From: Paraburkholderia nodosa DSM 21604
Lineage (GTDB): Bacteria > Pseudomonadota > Gammaproteobacteria > Burkholderiales > Burkholderiaceae
Assembly: GCF_000519185.1 (NCBI RefSeq)
Contig: NZ_JAFA01000022.1
Coordinates: 1-36,221, forward strand
Length of the DNA stretch: 36,221 bases
Reading direction: 5' to 3'
Below the pieces are notes generated by a model. It saw nothing but the letters and a program-made list of their open reading frames with translations. It was not told the origin of the DNA and made no database searches. The position numbers and the translations under genes were made by a program. Position 1 is the stretch's first letter, and each line of letters begins with the position of its first letter. Below are positions 16,550-24,046 of the stretch, piece by piece.

Positions 16550-17494
16550 CTACTCGTTATTGAACTCCTCGTAGCGGTCTTCATCGTCTGGTTCTTCGGC
16601 GTAGTAATCGACGGGGTCGTAAGTGAGGGTTTTTGTAAACTGGCTGCCAAAGCCCGCAGCATATAATTGGTTGTGGCCCTTGACTGTGAGCGCGCACGCT
16701 TTACAGACGAGCTCAGTTGGCAACATCAAACTCCTGACTACCATTTCATCGTTTTCCAGCACGGGCGGCTGCTGTCGGATTTCCTCTCCCATCAGAAGCG
16801 CCTTTGAACCGCAGGATGGGCAGTCGATCACGTGGCCAAAAGCGGGATTAGCGGCAATCTTCGCGGCTTTTGCCAGCTCATCTTTTTCGCTCTGGTCTTT
16901 GTTTTTCCAGACTTCCATGTGTGCATTGACCAGCTTTTGCACATTCTTTGCCGCTTCGTCGACAACCGCTGCGAGCATCTTCGCTGCTGCGTTTGCTTCA
17001 TCTTTGCCTACAAAATCTTCGAGTTTCTTTTTCTGGAAAGCTAACAACGCGTTCGCTGCTTCATAGAAGCGGGGGAGCCAGGTGTGATTGGCAAGTTTTG
17101 AAAAGGGTAATCCGCCGCTATGCAACTCCTCATTTCGCTTATTGGCCAAGCCTTTGCAAAACGATTCGAGGTCTTTGGTGAAGTTCGGGACGATCTGTTC
17201 GCACCGCAACAGCACTTCTGATGTCGGTATCGATTTCGGGACAAAGTTTTTCACTTTGGGTTCAAGACCGAATGCGTAAAGCAGGTTCCGACCGTCCGGG
17301 TCAGAGGCTTCAGCCAGAAGTGCAGGATGGACATACGCAAGGGCCGACCGACCCAAAAACTCTAGGGCGAGCGATGCCCAGAAAGGAAACAGGTCGTCTT
17401 CCCGTGGCGCTTCAAGAGCCTTGTCTACATACGCGCGTGCTTTACTCCACAATAGATCGTGCGTCCAAAGCGACTGCGGATTTGCATTACTCAT
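16550..17494 (-). CDS. HEPN-like protein with C-terminal zinc ribbon
   Basis: A 314-residue protein. Helical residues 1-190 include KGLANKRNEELHSGG, in which Arg120 and His125 form the Rx4H motif typical of HEPN ribonuclease-type domains. Residues about 155-215 are Lys/Glu/Ala-rich and likely coiled. Cys225/Cys228 (CPSCGSK) and Cys264/Cys267 (CKAC) form a zinc ribbon, and the tail is very acidic. HEPN domains occur in RNA-targeting defence and toxin proteins, but also in non-catalytic helical proteins. The ATG lies inside the end of the upstream dioxygenase-like gene (8-nt overlap), so the two are translationally coupled. A/T content is visibly higher than in the flanking metal genes, suggesting transfer. 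The HEPN call rests on one motif plus helical pattern. Confidence 0.55.
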   Translation of the reverse strand: MSNANPQSLWTHDLLWSKARAYVDKALEAPREDDLFPFWASLALEFLGRSALAYVHPALLAEASDPDGRNLLYAFGLEPKVKNFVPKSIPTSEVLLRCEQIVPNFTKDLESFCKGLANKRNEELHSGGLPFSKLANHTWLPRFYEAANALLAFQKKKLEDFVGKDEANAAAKMLAAVVDEAAKNVQKLVNAHMEVWKNKDQSEKDELAKAAKIAANPAFGHVIDCPSCGSKALLMGEEIRQQPPVLENDEMVVRSLMLPTELVCKACALTVKGHNQLYAAGFGSQFTKTLTYDPVDYYAEEPDDEDRYEEFNNE

Positions 17495-18170
17495 AGTTCG
17501 ATGCCCCCACCATTACTCGTTGAATTGTTCTGTCGCTCGCTGACGGGCTGACTGCCGGCCTCGCGTGCAGCACTCGCCAGTTGTCCAAGATCAATATTTC
17601 GTCAGTCGAACGCCAGTTTATCGTAATAGGCTGTTGCGCCAGCAGGCTGCCAAGACTTGCTTCCGCCTCTGCAGCAACTTTAAGGGCAAGTTGGCCCCGC
17701 GGCGACATGGTGCAAACGTCCCAACGTATGCCGGACTTGCGGCCGTGCTGGAAGAACATTGAGCAAAGATAAGGCTCACGTACACGGGAAACCCGCCACA
17801 GCGCGCGTGCCCACTCGTCGCGCGTAGTTGCGTCAAGTTCCAGCTTGCGACTATCAACTAGCAAGGTGGGCACCGACCCCGCGACCACCGATGCCCGCAT
17901 AACCAGATAGCGCGGCGGTAACGGCCAATGTGCCATATCGGTATGCAACGGGAATTCACCCCGTCCGTAGAGAGAACTCGTAGTATTCGGCCGCGCGGCT
18001 GCCTCGGTTCTCGGTCGCAGCGATTGGACGACCGGCGTCCCCGGGCCTGAGACCGGCGTCCCGAGCAGTTCCGCAACGCCGTTTATGTCTCCAGCCCAAG
18101 CTGGATCGTTAAGGAACAGCCATCCTTGCTCGGCAAGGATTCTCTTGTCTGCGGCGCGGAGAGCGGTCAC
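17487..18170 (-). CDS. TauD/TfdA-like Fe(II)/2-oxoglutarate dioxygenase
   Basis: A 227-residue protein. The iron-binding HxD is at His76 and Asp78 (FPLHTDMAHW), and the distal His at 202 (DNWRVLHARP). A conserved Arg about 12 residues later (R214) can bind 2-oxoglutarate. RYLVMRASVVAGSVPTLLVD fits the double-stranded beta-helix core. It is shorter than typical TauD (about 280 residues) but keeps the catalytic set. The GTG start at 18170 has no clear ribosome-binding site and may be wrong. It overlaps the HEPN gene by 8 nt. The substrate is unknown; the pairing suggests a modifying enzyme working with, or controlling, the HEPN protein. Confidence 0.75.
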   Translation of the reverse strand: MTALRAADKRILAEQGWLFLNDPAWAGDINGVAELLGTPVSGPGTPVVQSLRPRTEAAARPNTTSSLYGRGEFPLHTDMAHWPLPPRYLVMRASVVAGSVPTLLVDSRKLELDATTRDEWARALWRVSRVREPYLCSMFFQHGRKSGIRWDVCTMSPRGQLALKVAAEAEASLGSLLAQQPITINWRSTDEILILDNWRVLHARPAVSPSASDRTIQRVMVGASNYE

Positions 18171-18479
18171 GATAATTGGCGAGAAACAGGGAAGCGATCA
18201 TTGTATGTCGCCTTGCTTCAGACCCGAGTACCTGCAACTCGATTCATCAAGGCTGTCTGCCCTTGGAACTGCTATGGCTCGACCGGCAGAAGCGGGTCGA
18301 GAGTATGCACCCATCGCAGTGAGAGCTGACATTCGTGGTCACGCCGCAGTGGATGGCTGAAGAGCGACCTGAAAGCGGCACTACGAGCGGCGACATCCGA
18401 GCGTCTGCTATCGATGAAGGAGCATTCGTCTTTGACAATCGGACGGCCGGTTACGAGGCAAAGCCGACTCCTGAACGTC
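18171..18479. other. Region upstream of the dioxygenase gene
   Basis: No gene with family features is visible. A block around 18359-18400 (GAAGAGCGACCTGAAAGCGG) resembles the 3' half of the dispersed repeat and may be a decayed copy lying next to copy R1. The dioxygenase promoter must be in this interval, but no convincing -35/-10 pair stands out. Confidence 0.4.
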
Positions 18480-18624
18480 CGATCGACGATGCATGTGAAC
18501 GGCGGGTTGTGGCCGCACTCGGAAGTTCGTCGCCCAACGCTGCTCGTTCATCCTACCGCCGCTCCGAACTTCCGTAGTCGACCCGGAGCGGTCCTTCGCA
18601 CTTCCCCAAGGCGGCCGTTCAACG
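18480..18624 (-). repeat. Dispersed intergenic repeat, copy R1
   Basis: The plus strand begins around GTGAACGGCGGGTTGTGG and ends with AAGGCGGCCGTTCAACG. On the minus strand it starts TTGAACGGCCGCCTTGGGG, about 20 nt after the DUF3592 stop. GTTGTGGCCGCACT and the GACC-AGCGGTCC block match copy R6. The central ATGCA..GCATAA block of other copies is replaced. Ends are inverted (GAACGGC/GCCGTTC). Confidence 0.75.
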
Positions 18625-18643
18625 TGTGTGGCTATGGCGAGTG

Positions 18644-19102
18644 TCACTTGCATGTCGTCGGGCTTAACTGCCCCAGCCGCCATATGGCTACGGTCAGCCC
18701 TAAAGCGACATTTAATAAAATGAAGGCTCCCAGCGCCAATGGCCAAACCATCGGAGGGCGTTCCCAACGAGTGACGATTGCGGTGGCTGGTGATGATTTT
18801 ACTAGTCGGACTTGCAGCTTGAGGCTCAACAACGCGTCGCGATTGTAGCGACCGTCCTTGTCTCGGATTAGTCGTTCGTACTGTCGGCCGCCGTATGAAT
18901 ACTCGACGAGAGGACTCAGATTACCGTTTGAGCCTGGCTCCAACCGTAGGACGCGGCCCTCGACAACTGCCGAGTCATTCTCGAACGCTCGCGATGTCAG
19001 ATAGGCGTTCACCGCTCCATAGGTCCACGCCGCAGCGATCAGGCACGTGACAGCGGCTTGGAAGCAGCGCGCACCTTTCGAATCGGCTCTTTCAGTCCAC
19101 AC
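18644..19102 (-). CDS. DUF3592-like membrane protein
   Basis: A 152-residue protein with a first hydrophobic helix at about 14-32 (FQAAVTCLIAAAWTYGAV). A small beta-rich extracytoplasmic region follows (VVEGRVLRLEPGSNG, LVEYSYGGRQYERLI), and then a second helix at about 118-140 (VWPLALGAFILLNVALGL). This is the DUF3592 pattern, a family of unknown function often found near secretion or toxin genes. The GTG start at 19102 is tentative. Repeat R1 begins about 20 nt after its stop. Confidence 0.7.
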   Translation of the reverse strand: MWTERADSKGARCFQAAVTCLIAAAWTYGAVNAYLTSRAFENDSAVVEGRVLRLEPGSNGNLSPLVEYSYGGRQYERLIRDKDGRYNRDALLSLKLQVRLVKSSPATAIVTRWERPPMVWPLALGAFILLNVALGLTVAIWRLGQLSPTTCK

Positions 19103-19241
19103 TGTCCGTATCTCTAATGTTGGTCATTACACTCGGGCTGCGCAGAATCATTCCATGGGCACAGGAAATCCACAGCCGGAACCTGTGATGGCCGGTTGCG
19201 CTGTTGGCCGGATGTAAACCCCTGCGTCGTCATATCAAACT

Positions 19242-19399
19242 CAATTGTCGACTCTTCGCGTCGGTATGTCGAACGACCGCTTCTGGCTGGCTAGTGCCCG
19301 ACGACCAAGGGTGGCGCTCGCCGCGGGCGCGGCCTTTCATGCAAGCGGCATACGACCATGAAGAGACGGTCGCATCGCCGCGAAACGGACGTTGAGCAC
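19242..19399 (-). repeat. Dispersed intergenic repeat, copy R2
   Basis: The plus strand runs from CAATTGTCGACTC through GTCGAACGACCGCTTCTGG and ATGCAAGCGGCATACGACC to GAAACGGACGTTGAGC. It begins about 45 nt beyond the HEAT-repeat gene's stop when read on the minus strand. Confidence 0.85.
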
Positions 19400-19443
19400 T
19401 AGCGTCGGCCTCACGTGGTTCCCTCGGCAATGTTCTTGGCGGG

Positions 19444-20061
19444 CTAGCAGTCACGTGCCTTAATGGCTTCTATCGCCGCGTAGGCTGAAGCTTTCACATC
19501 GCGTTTTCGAGACTTCAGGCTTCGAGCAAGAGCCGGCAAAGACTTGCGCGTACCAATCTGATTAAGCGTGGCCTGACAGTAAATAGCGTCAATAGGATCT
19601 GCGGTAGTTGTGAGAATCTCCAGCAACTTGTCTTCAGCCTCCGCTCTCTGGCAGCGTTTTAGAGACTGTATTGCCGCGCGTCTCACAAGCCAGCGCTCGT
19701 CCTTAAGAAGGGGAAACAACGCCCTGACATCGACGCTTTCTGGCTTCGGGATATCAGCAAGCTGTTCGAGGAGAATTGCCAGTGCATATTTATCCGTCTC
19801 TTTTGACGTGTATTCGATCAGGTGCAGCGCGCACTCTTCGCTGACGCAGTTTTTTCCAATCTTGCCGATGATGAAGTAAGCCGCTGACCGGTGGTCCTTT
19901 GTTGGCTTCTCATCCAGGTATGCAATGAGTTCATCAACCAACGTCTCGTCGGCAAGCAGTTCTGCTTCACGATGCGCCTGCCAGGAGGTTGAATTGTCCG
20001 AGCTGGTCACGTCGTTGCGACGTGTCATCCGTTGTATTAGCTCGACCAGCTCCTGCCGCAT
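19444..20061 (-). CDS. HEAT-repeat protein
   Basis: A 205-residue all-helical protein with repeating pairs of helices: RSAAYFIIGKIGKNCVSEE, DKYALAILLEQLADIP, ERWLVRRAAIQSLKRCQR and RKDVKASAYAAIEAIKARD. The spacing and the R-x-A/S-A pattern match HEAT/PBS-lyase-like repeats, which act as protein-binding scaffolds. Similar small HEAT proteins are often encoded beside polymorphic-toxin loci as presumed immunity proteins. The partner is unknown. Repeat R2 follows its 3' end. Confidence 0.8.
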   Translation of the reverse strand: MRQELVELIQRMTRRNDVTSSDNSTSWQAHREAELLADETLVDELIAYLDEKPTKDHRSAAYFIIGKIGKNCVSEECALHLIEYTSKETDKYALAILLEQLADIPKPESVDVRALFPLLKDERWLVRRAAIQSLKRCQRAEAEDKLLEILTTTADPIDAIYCQATLNQIGTRKSLPALARSLKSRKRDVKASAYAAIEAIKARDC

Positions 20062-20281
20062 CAGCTCACCCCATGAAAAAGAATCGTAAATCTACGTAAG
20101 CGGTCGACTGAACGAACATGGCCGACTCCGAACCCGCCAAATTTTCGACGACTACGCGCGTGGTCCGAGTGACCGATACTGGACGTAGCCTGACCGATGA
20201 TGCCATCCCGACGTTCCACGACGCGAGGACAGCCCACCACAGTCCTTAGCCTCGAGATTCTCGAATGACTTGGTCGCGATA
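20062..20281. other. Spacer between HEAT gene and small hypothetical gene
   Basis: This interval carries no clear copy of the dispersed repeat, unlike most other spacers in the island; only AAGCGGTCGACTGAACG is faintly similar. No gene is visible. Confidence 0.4.
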
Positions 20282-20656
20282 CTAGCGCCATTTCTCTAAG
20301 CCGGCGGCAGGGTGCTCAGACTGATCGAGCAAGCTGCTGTCCGAAAGGTCGATAGCCTGACAGCCAAGGCGTTCGCAGAGCTGGAGGATTCCGCCAACGA
20401 TGACTGTGCTCGCCCGTACGTGAAGTGCCAGACTTCGCACTGAGTCGTCTTTCCCGACGTTAAATTCGATCGAACCGAACTCGCCGTCATAAATGCCGTA
20501 GGCAGGATCATTCCAGTTCGTGCCCGGAAAAGTATCCGACACAGCCGCTTGAACTTCGGAACGAGTCCCTAGTTGATGTGGCTGCTCGTCACCGGAAATC
20601 TCTTGGATATGGCGATAACGCTGAGAGAATTTGTACAGCGAGACGTCCCAGCTCAT
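20282..20656 (-). CDS. Small hypothetical protein, immunity-like
   Basis: A 124-residue soluble protein starting MSWDVSLYKFSQRYRHIQEI, with GGAG eight nt before the ATG at 20656; a GTG three codons upstream is an alternative. Later segments are GTNWNDPAYGIYDGEFGSIE and SLALHVRASTVIVGGILQLC. I recognise the general pattern from many short Burkholderia proteins found in toxin/immunity neighbourhoods, but cannot name a Pfam family with certainty. No signal peptide or catalytic motif is seen. Repeat R3 begins 45 nt upstream of the start. Confidence 0.65.
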   Translation of the reverse strand: MSWDVSLYKFSQRYRHIQEISGDEQPHQLGTRSEVQAAVSDTFPGTNWNDPAYGIYDGEFGSIEFNVGKDDSVRSLALHVRASTVIVGGILQLCERLGCQAIDLSDSSLLDQSEHPAAGLEKWR

Positions 20657-20700
20657 ATTGGGCACTCCGACGGGGCAATTGGTCGATTAAGGAAGGCGGG

Positions 20701-20858
20701 GCAATTGTCGGCGATCCACGCTCGTCTGTCGAACGGCCGCTCCTGGCCGCTGCGTCCCACGACCTGGCACGCCCCTCGCCCCCGGGGCCCACGTCTCATG
20801 CAACAGGCATAACCGACCCGAAACGGACGTTAGATCTTCCCAAAAGCGGCCGTTGAGC
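20701..20858 (-). repeat. Dispersed intergenic repeat, copy R3
   Basis: The most complete copy. The plus strand has GCAATTGTCGGCGATCC, then GTCGAACGGCCGCTCCTGG, then ATGCAACAGGCATAACCGAC, GAAACGGACGTTAG and AAAAGCGGCCGTT. AGCGGCCGTT at one end is the perfect inverse of AACGGCCGCT at the other. Read on the minus strand it begins about 15 nt after the next gene's stop codon. Confidence 0.9.
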
Positions 20859-20869
20859 CGTCCGAAGCG

Positions 20870-21409
20870 CTAGCGAAAAATCGCTTCGCCGGTCACGTAG
20901 TCAAATCGATAGATGGTCTGATTGAAATCTACCGCCTCGATATAGTCGGGTAGCAAGCGAAAGCCTTCGGAAAATATGTCGGCGCCGGATGCCTGCCAGA
21001 CCAGATCGCCATGCAGTGAGAGGCGTGCAATCTCCAGTTCTCCATGCGAAATGAGCGCAGCCCGCTCGCTGTCCCAGTAGACACCAAAGCACGTCGCGGT
21101 ATCGACACGAGTTGACCAGATTATCCGATATGGAAACTCCAACGACAGGCACGCTAGATGATCACCGACAGCCAAGTAAAGCTTGTCATGAATCACCAAA
21201 GCCGAACGCTCATGCACTGCAGAGCATCCGCCACCGGCACCAACGACCATAATGCCGCGGCTGTTTAGCTCGACACCATGGATCGACGTAAGCGAGTCGT
21301 TTGTAAGACGTGCTTCGAGCGGGTACGCACGCACATTGTCTTGTGACCCGAATGAGTATGTCGCCTCATTCACAATTCTGAGCGAACCATATTGCGTGTC
21401 TATTTGCAT
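20870..21409 (-). CDS. Hypothetical protein with propeller-like segments
   Basis: A 179-residue soluble protein starting MQIDTQYGSLRIVNEATYSF. It contains short repeating strand patterns: SALVIHDKLYLAVGDHLACL, FGVYWDSERAALISHGELEI, and ARLSLHGDLVWQASGADIF. These resemble partial beta-propeller blades, which alone would be too few for a full ring. I do not recognise a named family. It is bracketed by repeats R3 (3' side) and R4 (5' side), the cassette-like arrangement of its neighbours. An immunity role is possible from context only. Confidence 0.65.
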   Translation of the reverse strand: MQIDTQYGSLRIVNEATYSFGSQDNVRAYPLEARLTNDSLTSIHGVELNSRGIMVVGAGGGCSAVHERSALVIHDKLYLAVGDHLACLSLEFPYRIIWSTRVDTATCFGVYWDSERAALISHGELEIARLSLHGDLVWQASGADIFSEGFRLLPDYIEAVDFNQTIYRFDYVTGEAIFR

Positions 21410-21451
21410 CTTCCGTTCTCGTTTGCCGATCAGCGGGTCGCCGTCGCGGGG

Positions 21452-21560
21452 CGATTGTCAGCGAATCCAGCCCCGACGTCGAGCGACTGCTCCTGGCCGG
21501 CTTCGTCCGATGACGGCTTCGGCGTCAGTCCATCAAGGCACGGATCTACGCGAAGTACCC
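21452..21560 (-). repeat. Dispersed intergenic repeat, partial copy R4
   Basis: GCGATTGTCAGCGAATCCAG followed by GTCGAGCGACTGCTCCTGG aligns with the left part of R3. The ATGCA..GCATAA block and the right end are not recognisable, so this copy is decayed or truncated. Confidence 0.6.
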
Positions 21561-21617
21561 GCCCGACGCGAGAAACTTGGATACACAAATTGCTGACGCA
21601 GTCCTTTGTGTTGGGTG

Positions 21618-22247
21618 CTACGCGCGACCAAGTGTAGAAGCTCTGAACATATCGCCGGTCTCAACGACGGCACCTGCAGTCGTCGCGAGTCTCAGCGCCT
21701 CATCGAGGTCGTCTCGCCTGATCACGAAAGCTATGTACCCATCCGATCCTGTGTCTAGGTGCAGCAGTGTGTAGCCCTTTTGAGCCAACCACGCGCCGAA
21801 GGCGAGCAATGCATCAGGGACTGTCAGGTTGCCACTAGGGCAAGTCCATCGATCCGCAATGCCAAGCGTATGCAGCAACCGATTCGCCTGCCACTCGATC
21901 TCGTCAGATGCGCGCCAGTCAACGGATATGCATAGACACCAGTCGGAGGGATCGATTGTTTCTGTTTCGCCGAAGTGACGCGTGAGTGCCCAGTCCAGCA
22001 TAGTGGATGCGTCCTCGCCCGGCTCTGCATCGCGCACACAGGCGACGACTCGTTCCCGCGTGGCGGCCTCAAGTGGCGTCGAGATAAGCTGCACGAGATC
22101 CATAAGCGCCGACACAGCGTGTTGCGACGGTGAGAAGTGATCACGCAGAATTTCTGCGTCGGAGAGCTTGGGTTCGGGCACTGCTGGAGTTACTTGCGAA
22201 CGTTCTACACTACTGCGCCTGAACCACCGACCGAAAATTCGAAACAT
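21618..22247 (-). CDS. DUF6630-like hypothetical protein
   Basis: A 209-residue protein if started at the ATG at 22247, which has GGAG nine nt upstream; in-frame starts at 22262 (ATG) and 22277 (TTG) are less supported. After a basic N-terminus (MFRIFGRWFRRSS) come ALTRHFGETETIDPSDWCLC, SVDWRASDEIEWQANRLL and PDALLAFGAWLAQKGYTLLH, ending DGYIAFVIRRDDLDEALRLA. This resembles the DUF6630 family by memory; no function is known. It sits between repeats R4 and R5. Confidence 0.6.
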   Translation of the reverse strand: MFRIFGRWFRRSSVERSQVTPAVPEPKLSDAEILRDHFSPSQHAVSALMDLVQLISTPLEAATRERVVACVRDAEPGEDASTMLDWALTRHFGETETIDPSDWCLCISVDWRASDEIEWQANRLLHTLGIADRWTCPSGNLTVPDALLAFGAWLAQKGYTLLHLDTGSDGYIAFVIRRDDLDEALRLATTAGAVVETGDMFRASTLGRA

Positions 22248-22279
22248 ACGCTTTGGCTCCATATTGCATATCGGCAATT

Positions 22280-22304
22280 TCGAGGAGGAGTTGAGTCTCC
22301 TCGA
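22280..22304. other. Inverted repeat upstream of the DUF6630-like gene
   Basis: TCGAGGAG (22280-22287) is perfectly inverted as CTCCTCGA (22297-22304) with a 9-nt loop. On the minus strand it lies in the 5' leader of the gene, so it could be an operator or a leader hairpin that affects translation. Confidence 0.5.
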
Positions 22305-22382
22305 CGCATAGAGTGACCCACGGGGAGGCGAATGGTGATTGCCCGTTCCTTGATGGGTTCTTCACGGCCGGATTTCGTGTCA

Positions 22383-22538
22383 GATTGTGAACGATCTAGC
22401 ACCCTGGTGTCGAATGTCCGCAAGCGGCCGCACTGCGCCCCGCGACCGAGCACGATGATCGTCTTGGACGCGACTCATGCAAAACGCATAAAGCGACCCC
22501 AAGCAGCCCTTCACTCGCACCCAAAGCGGGCACTCAAG
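22383..22538 (-). repeat. Dispersed intergenic repeat, copy R5
   Basis: The plus strand has GATTGTGAACGATCTAGC, then GTGTCGAATGTCCGC, GCGGCCGCACTGCGCCCC, ATGCAAAACGCATAAAGCGA and CCCAAAGCGGGCACTCAAG. It starts about 30 nt after the Imm35-like stop on the minus strand. It is the closest match to the copy interrupted by the IS1182-type element. Confidence 0.88.
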
Positions 22539-22565
22539 AATTCGTGCCGAATTTGCCATTGTCGA

Positions 22566-22862
22566 CTACGCGTTTGCATTTCCGCAGATGCGGAAGGCTT
22601 CGATGGATTCGACAATGGGTCTGAGGTAGCTGATGAAGGCGGAATAGCCACCCGCGCGACTAACAAAGATGGGAGCGTTTCCGACCAGCGAGAATCCAAA
22701 TTCTCCCGTTTCGAGAAAACGAGCTGATTGGTAGTAGAAAACCCAGCCGACGTCAAACTCTTGGGTGTATTCGTCGACAACAACCGCGTCACAGCCTTCC
22801 CAACCTGCCTTGGTGATGGCACGTTGGGCAACTTCCTTTGCTTGCTCGGCTGTCAGTTCCAT
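22566..22862 (-). CDS. YrhB/Imm35-like immunity protein
   Basis: A 98-residue soluble protein starting MELTAEQAKEVAQRAITKAG. Its core has FDVGWVFYYQSARFLETGE followed by LVGNAPIFVSRAGGYSAF. The aromatic W-V-F-Y-Y block followed by a G-N-x-P-hydrophobic-V motif is the hallmark of the YrhB/Imm35 family, found as immunity proteins against polymorphic toxins. No toxin gene is nearby, so it would be an orphan. It is bounded by R5 on its 3' side and R6 just 31 nt upstream of its start. Confidence 0.75.
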   Translation of the reverse strand: MELTAEQAKEVAQRAITKAGWEGCDAVVVDEYTQEFDVGWVFYYQSARFLETGEFGFSLVGNAPIFVSRAGGYSAFISYLRPIVESIEAFRICGNANA

Positions 22863-22892
22863 TGGACGTTAGTGTGGTTGTATGTACGAACC

Positions 22893-23047
22893 GATTGTCA
22901 CCAATTCAGATACTGAAGTCGAGTGGCGGCTTGTGGCCGCACTGCGCCCCACGACCAGGCACGCCGCTCGCCCACGGCCCACGCCATCATGCAACTGGCA
23001 TAACCGACCCCAAGCGGTCCGTCGCGAGCGCCCAAAGCAGTCATTCA
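22893..23047 (-). repeat. Dispersed intergenic repeat, copy R6
   Basis: The plus strand has GATTGTCACCAATTCAG, then GCGGCTTGTGGCCGCACTG, ATGCAACTGGCATAACCGAC, CCCCAAGCGGTCCGTCGCG and CCCAAAGCAGTCATTC. Read on the minus strand it begins only 3 nt after the stop codon of the Tsi6-like gene. Confidence 0.9.
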
Positions 23048-23049
23048 CC

Positions 23050-23331
23050 TCACTCGACGACGCGTTGTATTTGGTTGATCAGGGCTGCAAGCTCTGGCTT
23101 GTCTCCCCACATGTCAAATTCCCGGGTCGCAATCAGCCCCATCGTGAGCGGTCCCTGTTTAGGCTCCGACGGCTCACCGGCGATTTGAGCGCGGCACCAT
23201 ACCAGTTGGCGGTGAATGCTCTGAACGTTCGGCCACGTTGAAGTCAGCATGGGTTCGATGGCTGACAAGGCCTTGTCGATCTTAAGCAGCAATTCGGCGT
23301 TCTTCATCAAAATCCACAAAGCGAACGTCAT
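23050..23331 (-). CDS. Tsi6-like immunity protein
   Basis: A 93-residue helical protein. Its C-terminal half, GPLTMGLIATREFDMWGDKP followed by ELAALINQIQ, resembles the Tsi6 family signature (L-T-x-G-x-I-A-x-[KR]-E-F-D then D-P-E-L). Tsi6 proteins neutralise the NAD(P)-degrading type VI effector Tse6. The ATG overlaps the stop of the upstream 82-residue gene (ATGA), so both are translated together. No effector is encoded nearby. The assignment is from a remembered motif and needs a profile search. Confidence 0.55.
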   Translation of the reverse strand: MTFALWILMKNAELLLKIDKALSAIEPMLTSTWPNVQSIHRQLVWCRAQIAGEPSEPKQGPLTMGLIATREFDMWGDKPELAALINQIQRVVE

Positions 23332-23576
23332 TTCGAGAAAATATTCGCCGAATCATCCACGTGCAGTGAAAAGCCATGGCACGCACACCAATCCCTCAAC
23401 TGGACGTGAACCGAACTCCAATATGGGTGTGCCCACATCGGGGCTAGATTTCGCCAAACTGCCTGTGTGGGAAGGTAGACGGAGGGAATTCCCATCGGCA
23501 TCTCAAGAATGAATTCACCAAGGTGGCAGACGCAAACCAGTTCTTCTTTCCATTTAGGACGAAAGGTAAAATCCAT
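23328..23576 (-). CDS. Small hypothetical protein coupled to the Tsi6-like gene
   Basis: An 82-residue soluble protein starting MDFTFRPKWKEELVCVCHLG, then PSVYLPTQAVWRNLAPMWAH and HVQLRDWCACHGFSLHVDD. It is rich in Trp, Cys and His. I do not recognise a named family, but proteins of this style occur beside polymorphic-toxin genes. Its start is 9 nt after the preceding gene's stop, and its stop overlaps the next start. It is therefore the middle gene of a three-gene operon and very likely real despite its size. Confidence 0.65.
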   Translation of the reverse strand: MDFTFRPKWKEELVCVCHLGEFILEMPMGIPSVYLPTQAVWRNLAPMWAHPYWSSVHVQLRDWCACHGFSLHVDDSANIFSK

Positions 23577-23585
23577 ACCAGTCAG

Positions 23586-23960
23586 CTACCCTATAACGCT
23601 GCCATCTTCGCCGTAAACTTCGCACTCGTCGCCTTGCACCTTCGCTTTAAGCCGCTGTGCCAACTGCCACATCTTGCCGAGAATCGCACCGTCGGGGTTC
23701 TTGACGACTATATTGCCTTGCCGAAAATCAAACCACGCCATGTTTCCACCTACACCGTTTCCTTCGTAGGCAGTCCAGACGGACAACCCGTCGCTATCTA
23801 CCCGTAGGGCTCTACCGCCGCCAACAATCGCACTCGCATATCCATCGAGACGCATATCTGGGTCGGACAGAACGACAGCCTTCCACTCGTCAATATTGAT
23901 CCCGGATCCGCCATCATCGAACCAATTTGCCTTACGGGTGATGTGAACGTCGTAGCCCAT
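23586..23960 (-). CDS. Hypothetical immunity-like protein
   Basis: A 124-residue soluble protein starting MGYDVHITRKANWFDDGGSG, followed by INIDEWKAVVLSDPDMRLDG and NMAWFDFRQGNIVVKNPDG. The M-[GS]-Y-D-V-H-I-T-R opening is common to a widespread family of short proteins found in Rhs and type VI neighbourhoods; its function is not established as far as I know. It is the first gene of an operon with the two smaller genes downstream, and it starts about 40 nt from the interrupted repeat R7. Confidence 0.7.
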   Translation of the reverse strand: MGYDVHITRKANWFDDGGSGINIDEWKAVVLSDPDMRLDGYASAIVGGGRALRVDSDGLSVWTAYEGNGVGGNMAWFDFRQGNIVVKNPDGAILGKMWQLAQRLKAKVQGDECEVYGEDGSVIG

Positions 23961-24001
23961 AGATATTTTCTCCAGACATTGCTGTTAGTGTTCAATACCG
24001 T

Positions 24002-24046
24002 ATTGTCAACGATCTGGCCAATTGGATCGAGTGTCTGCTGATGGCC
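24002..24046 (-). repeat. Dispersed repeat copy R7, left fragment
   Basis: ATTGTCAACGATCTGGCC followed by ATCGAGTGTCTGCTGATGGCC matches the left part of R5. It stops at GGCC, where the IS1182-type element begins; the rest of this copy continues at 25645. Confidence 0.85.

Noticed and set aside
16550..17494. HEPN/MNT toxin-antitoxin pair
   Set aside because: The partner gene is a dioxygenase-like protein; no nucleotidyltransferase (GSxARG...DxD) is encoded nearby.
18480..23047. Repeats as canonical integron attC sites
   Set aside because: One end of R2 and R3 fits RYYYAAC (GCTCAAC), but the other end reads GTTCGAC or diverges (CATTCGAC, CACTCGAC), so the GTTRRRY core is not conserved. The nearby recombinase is not IntI.
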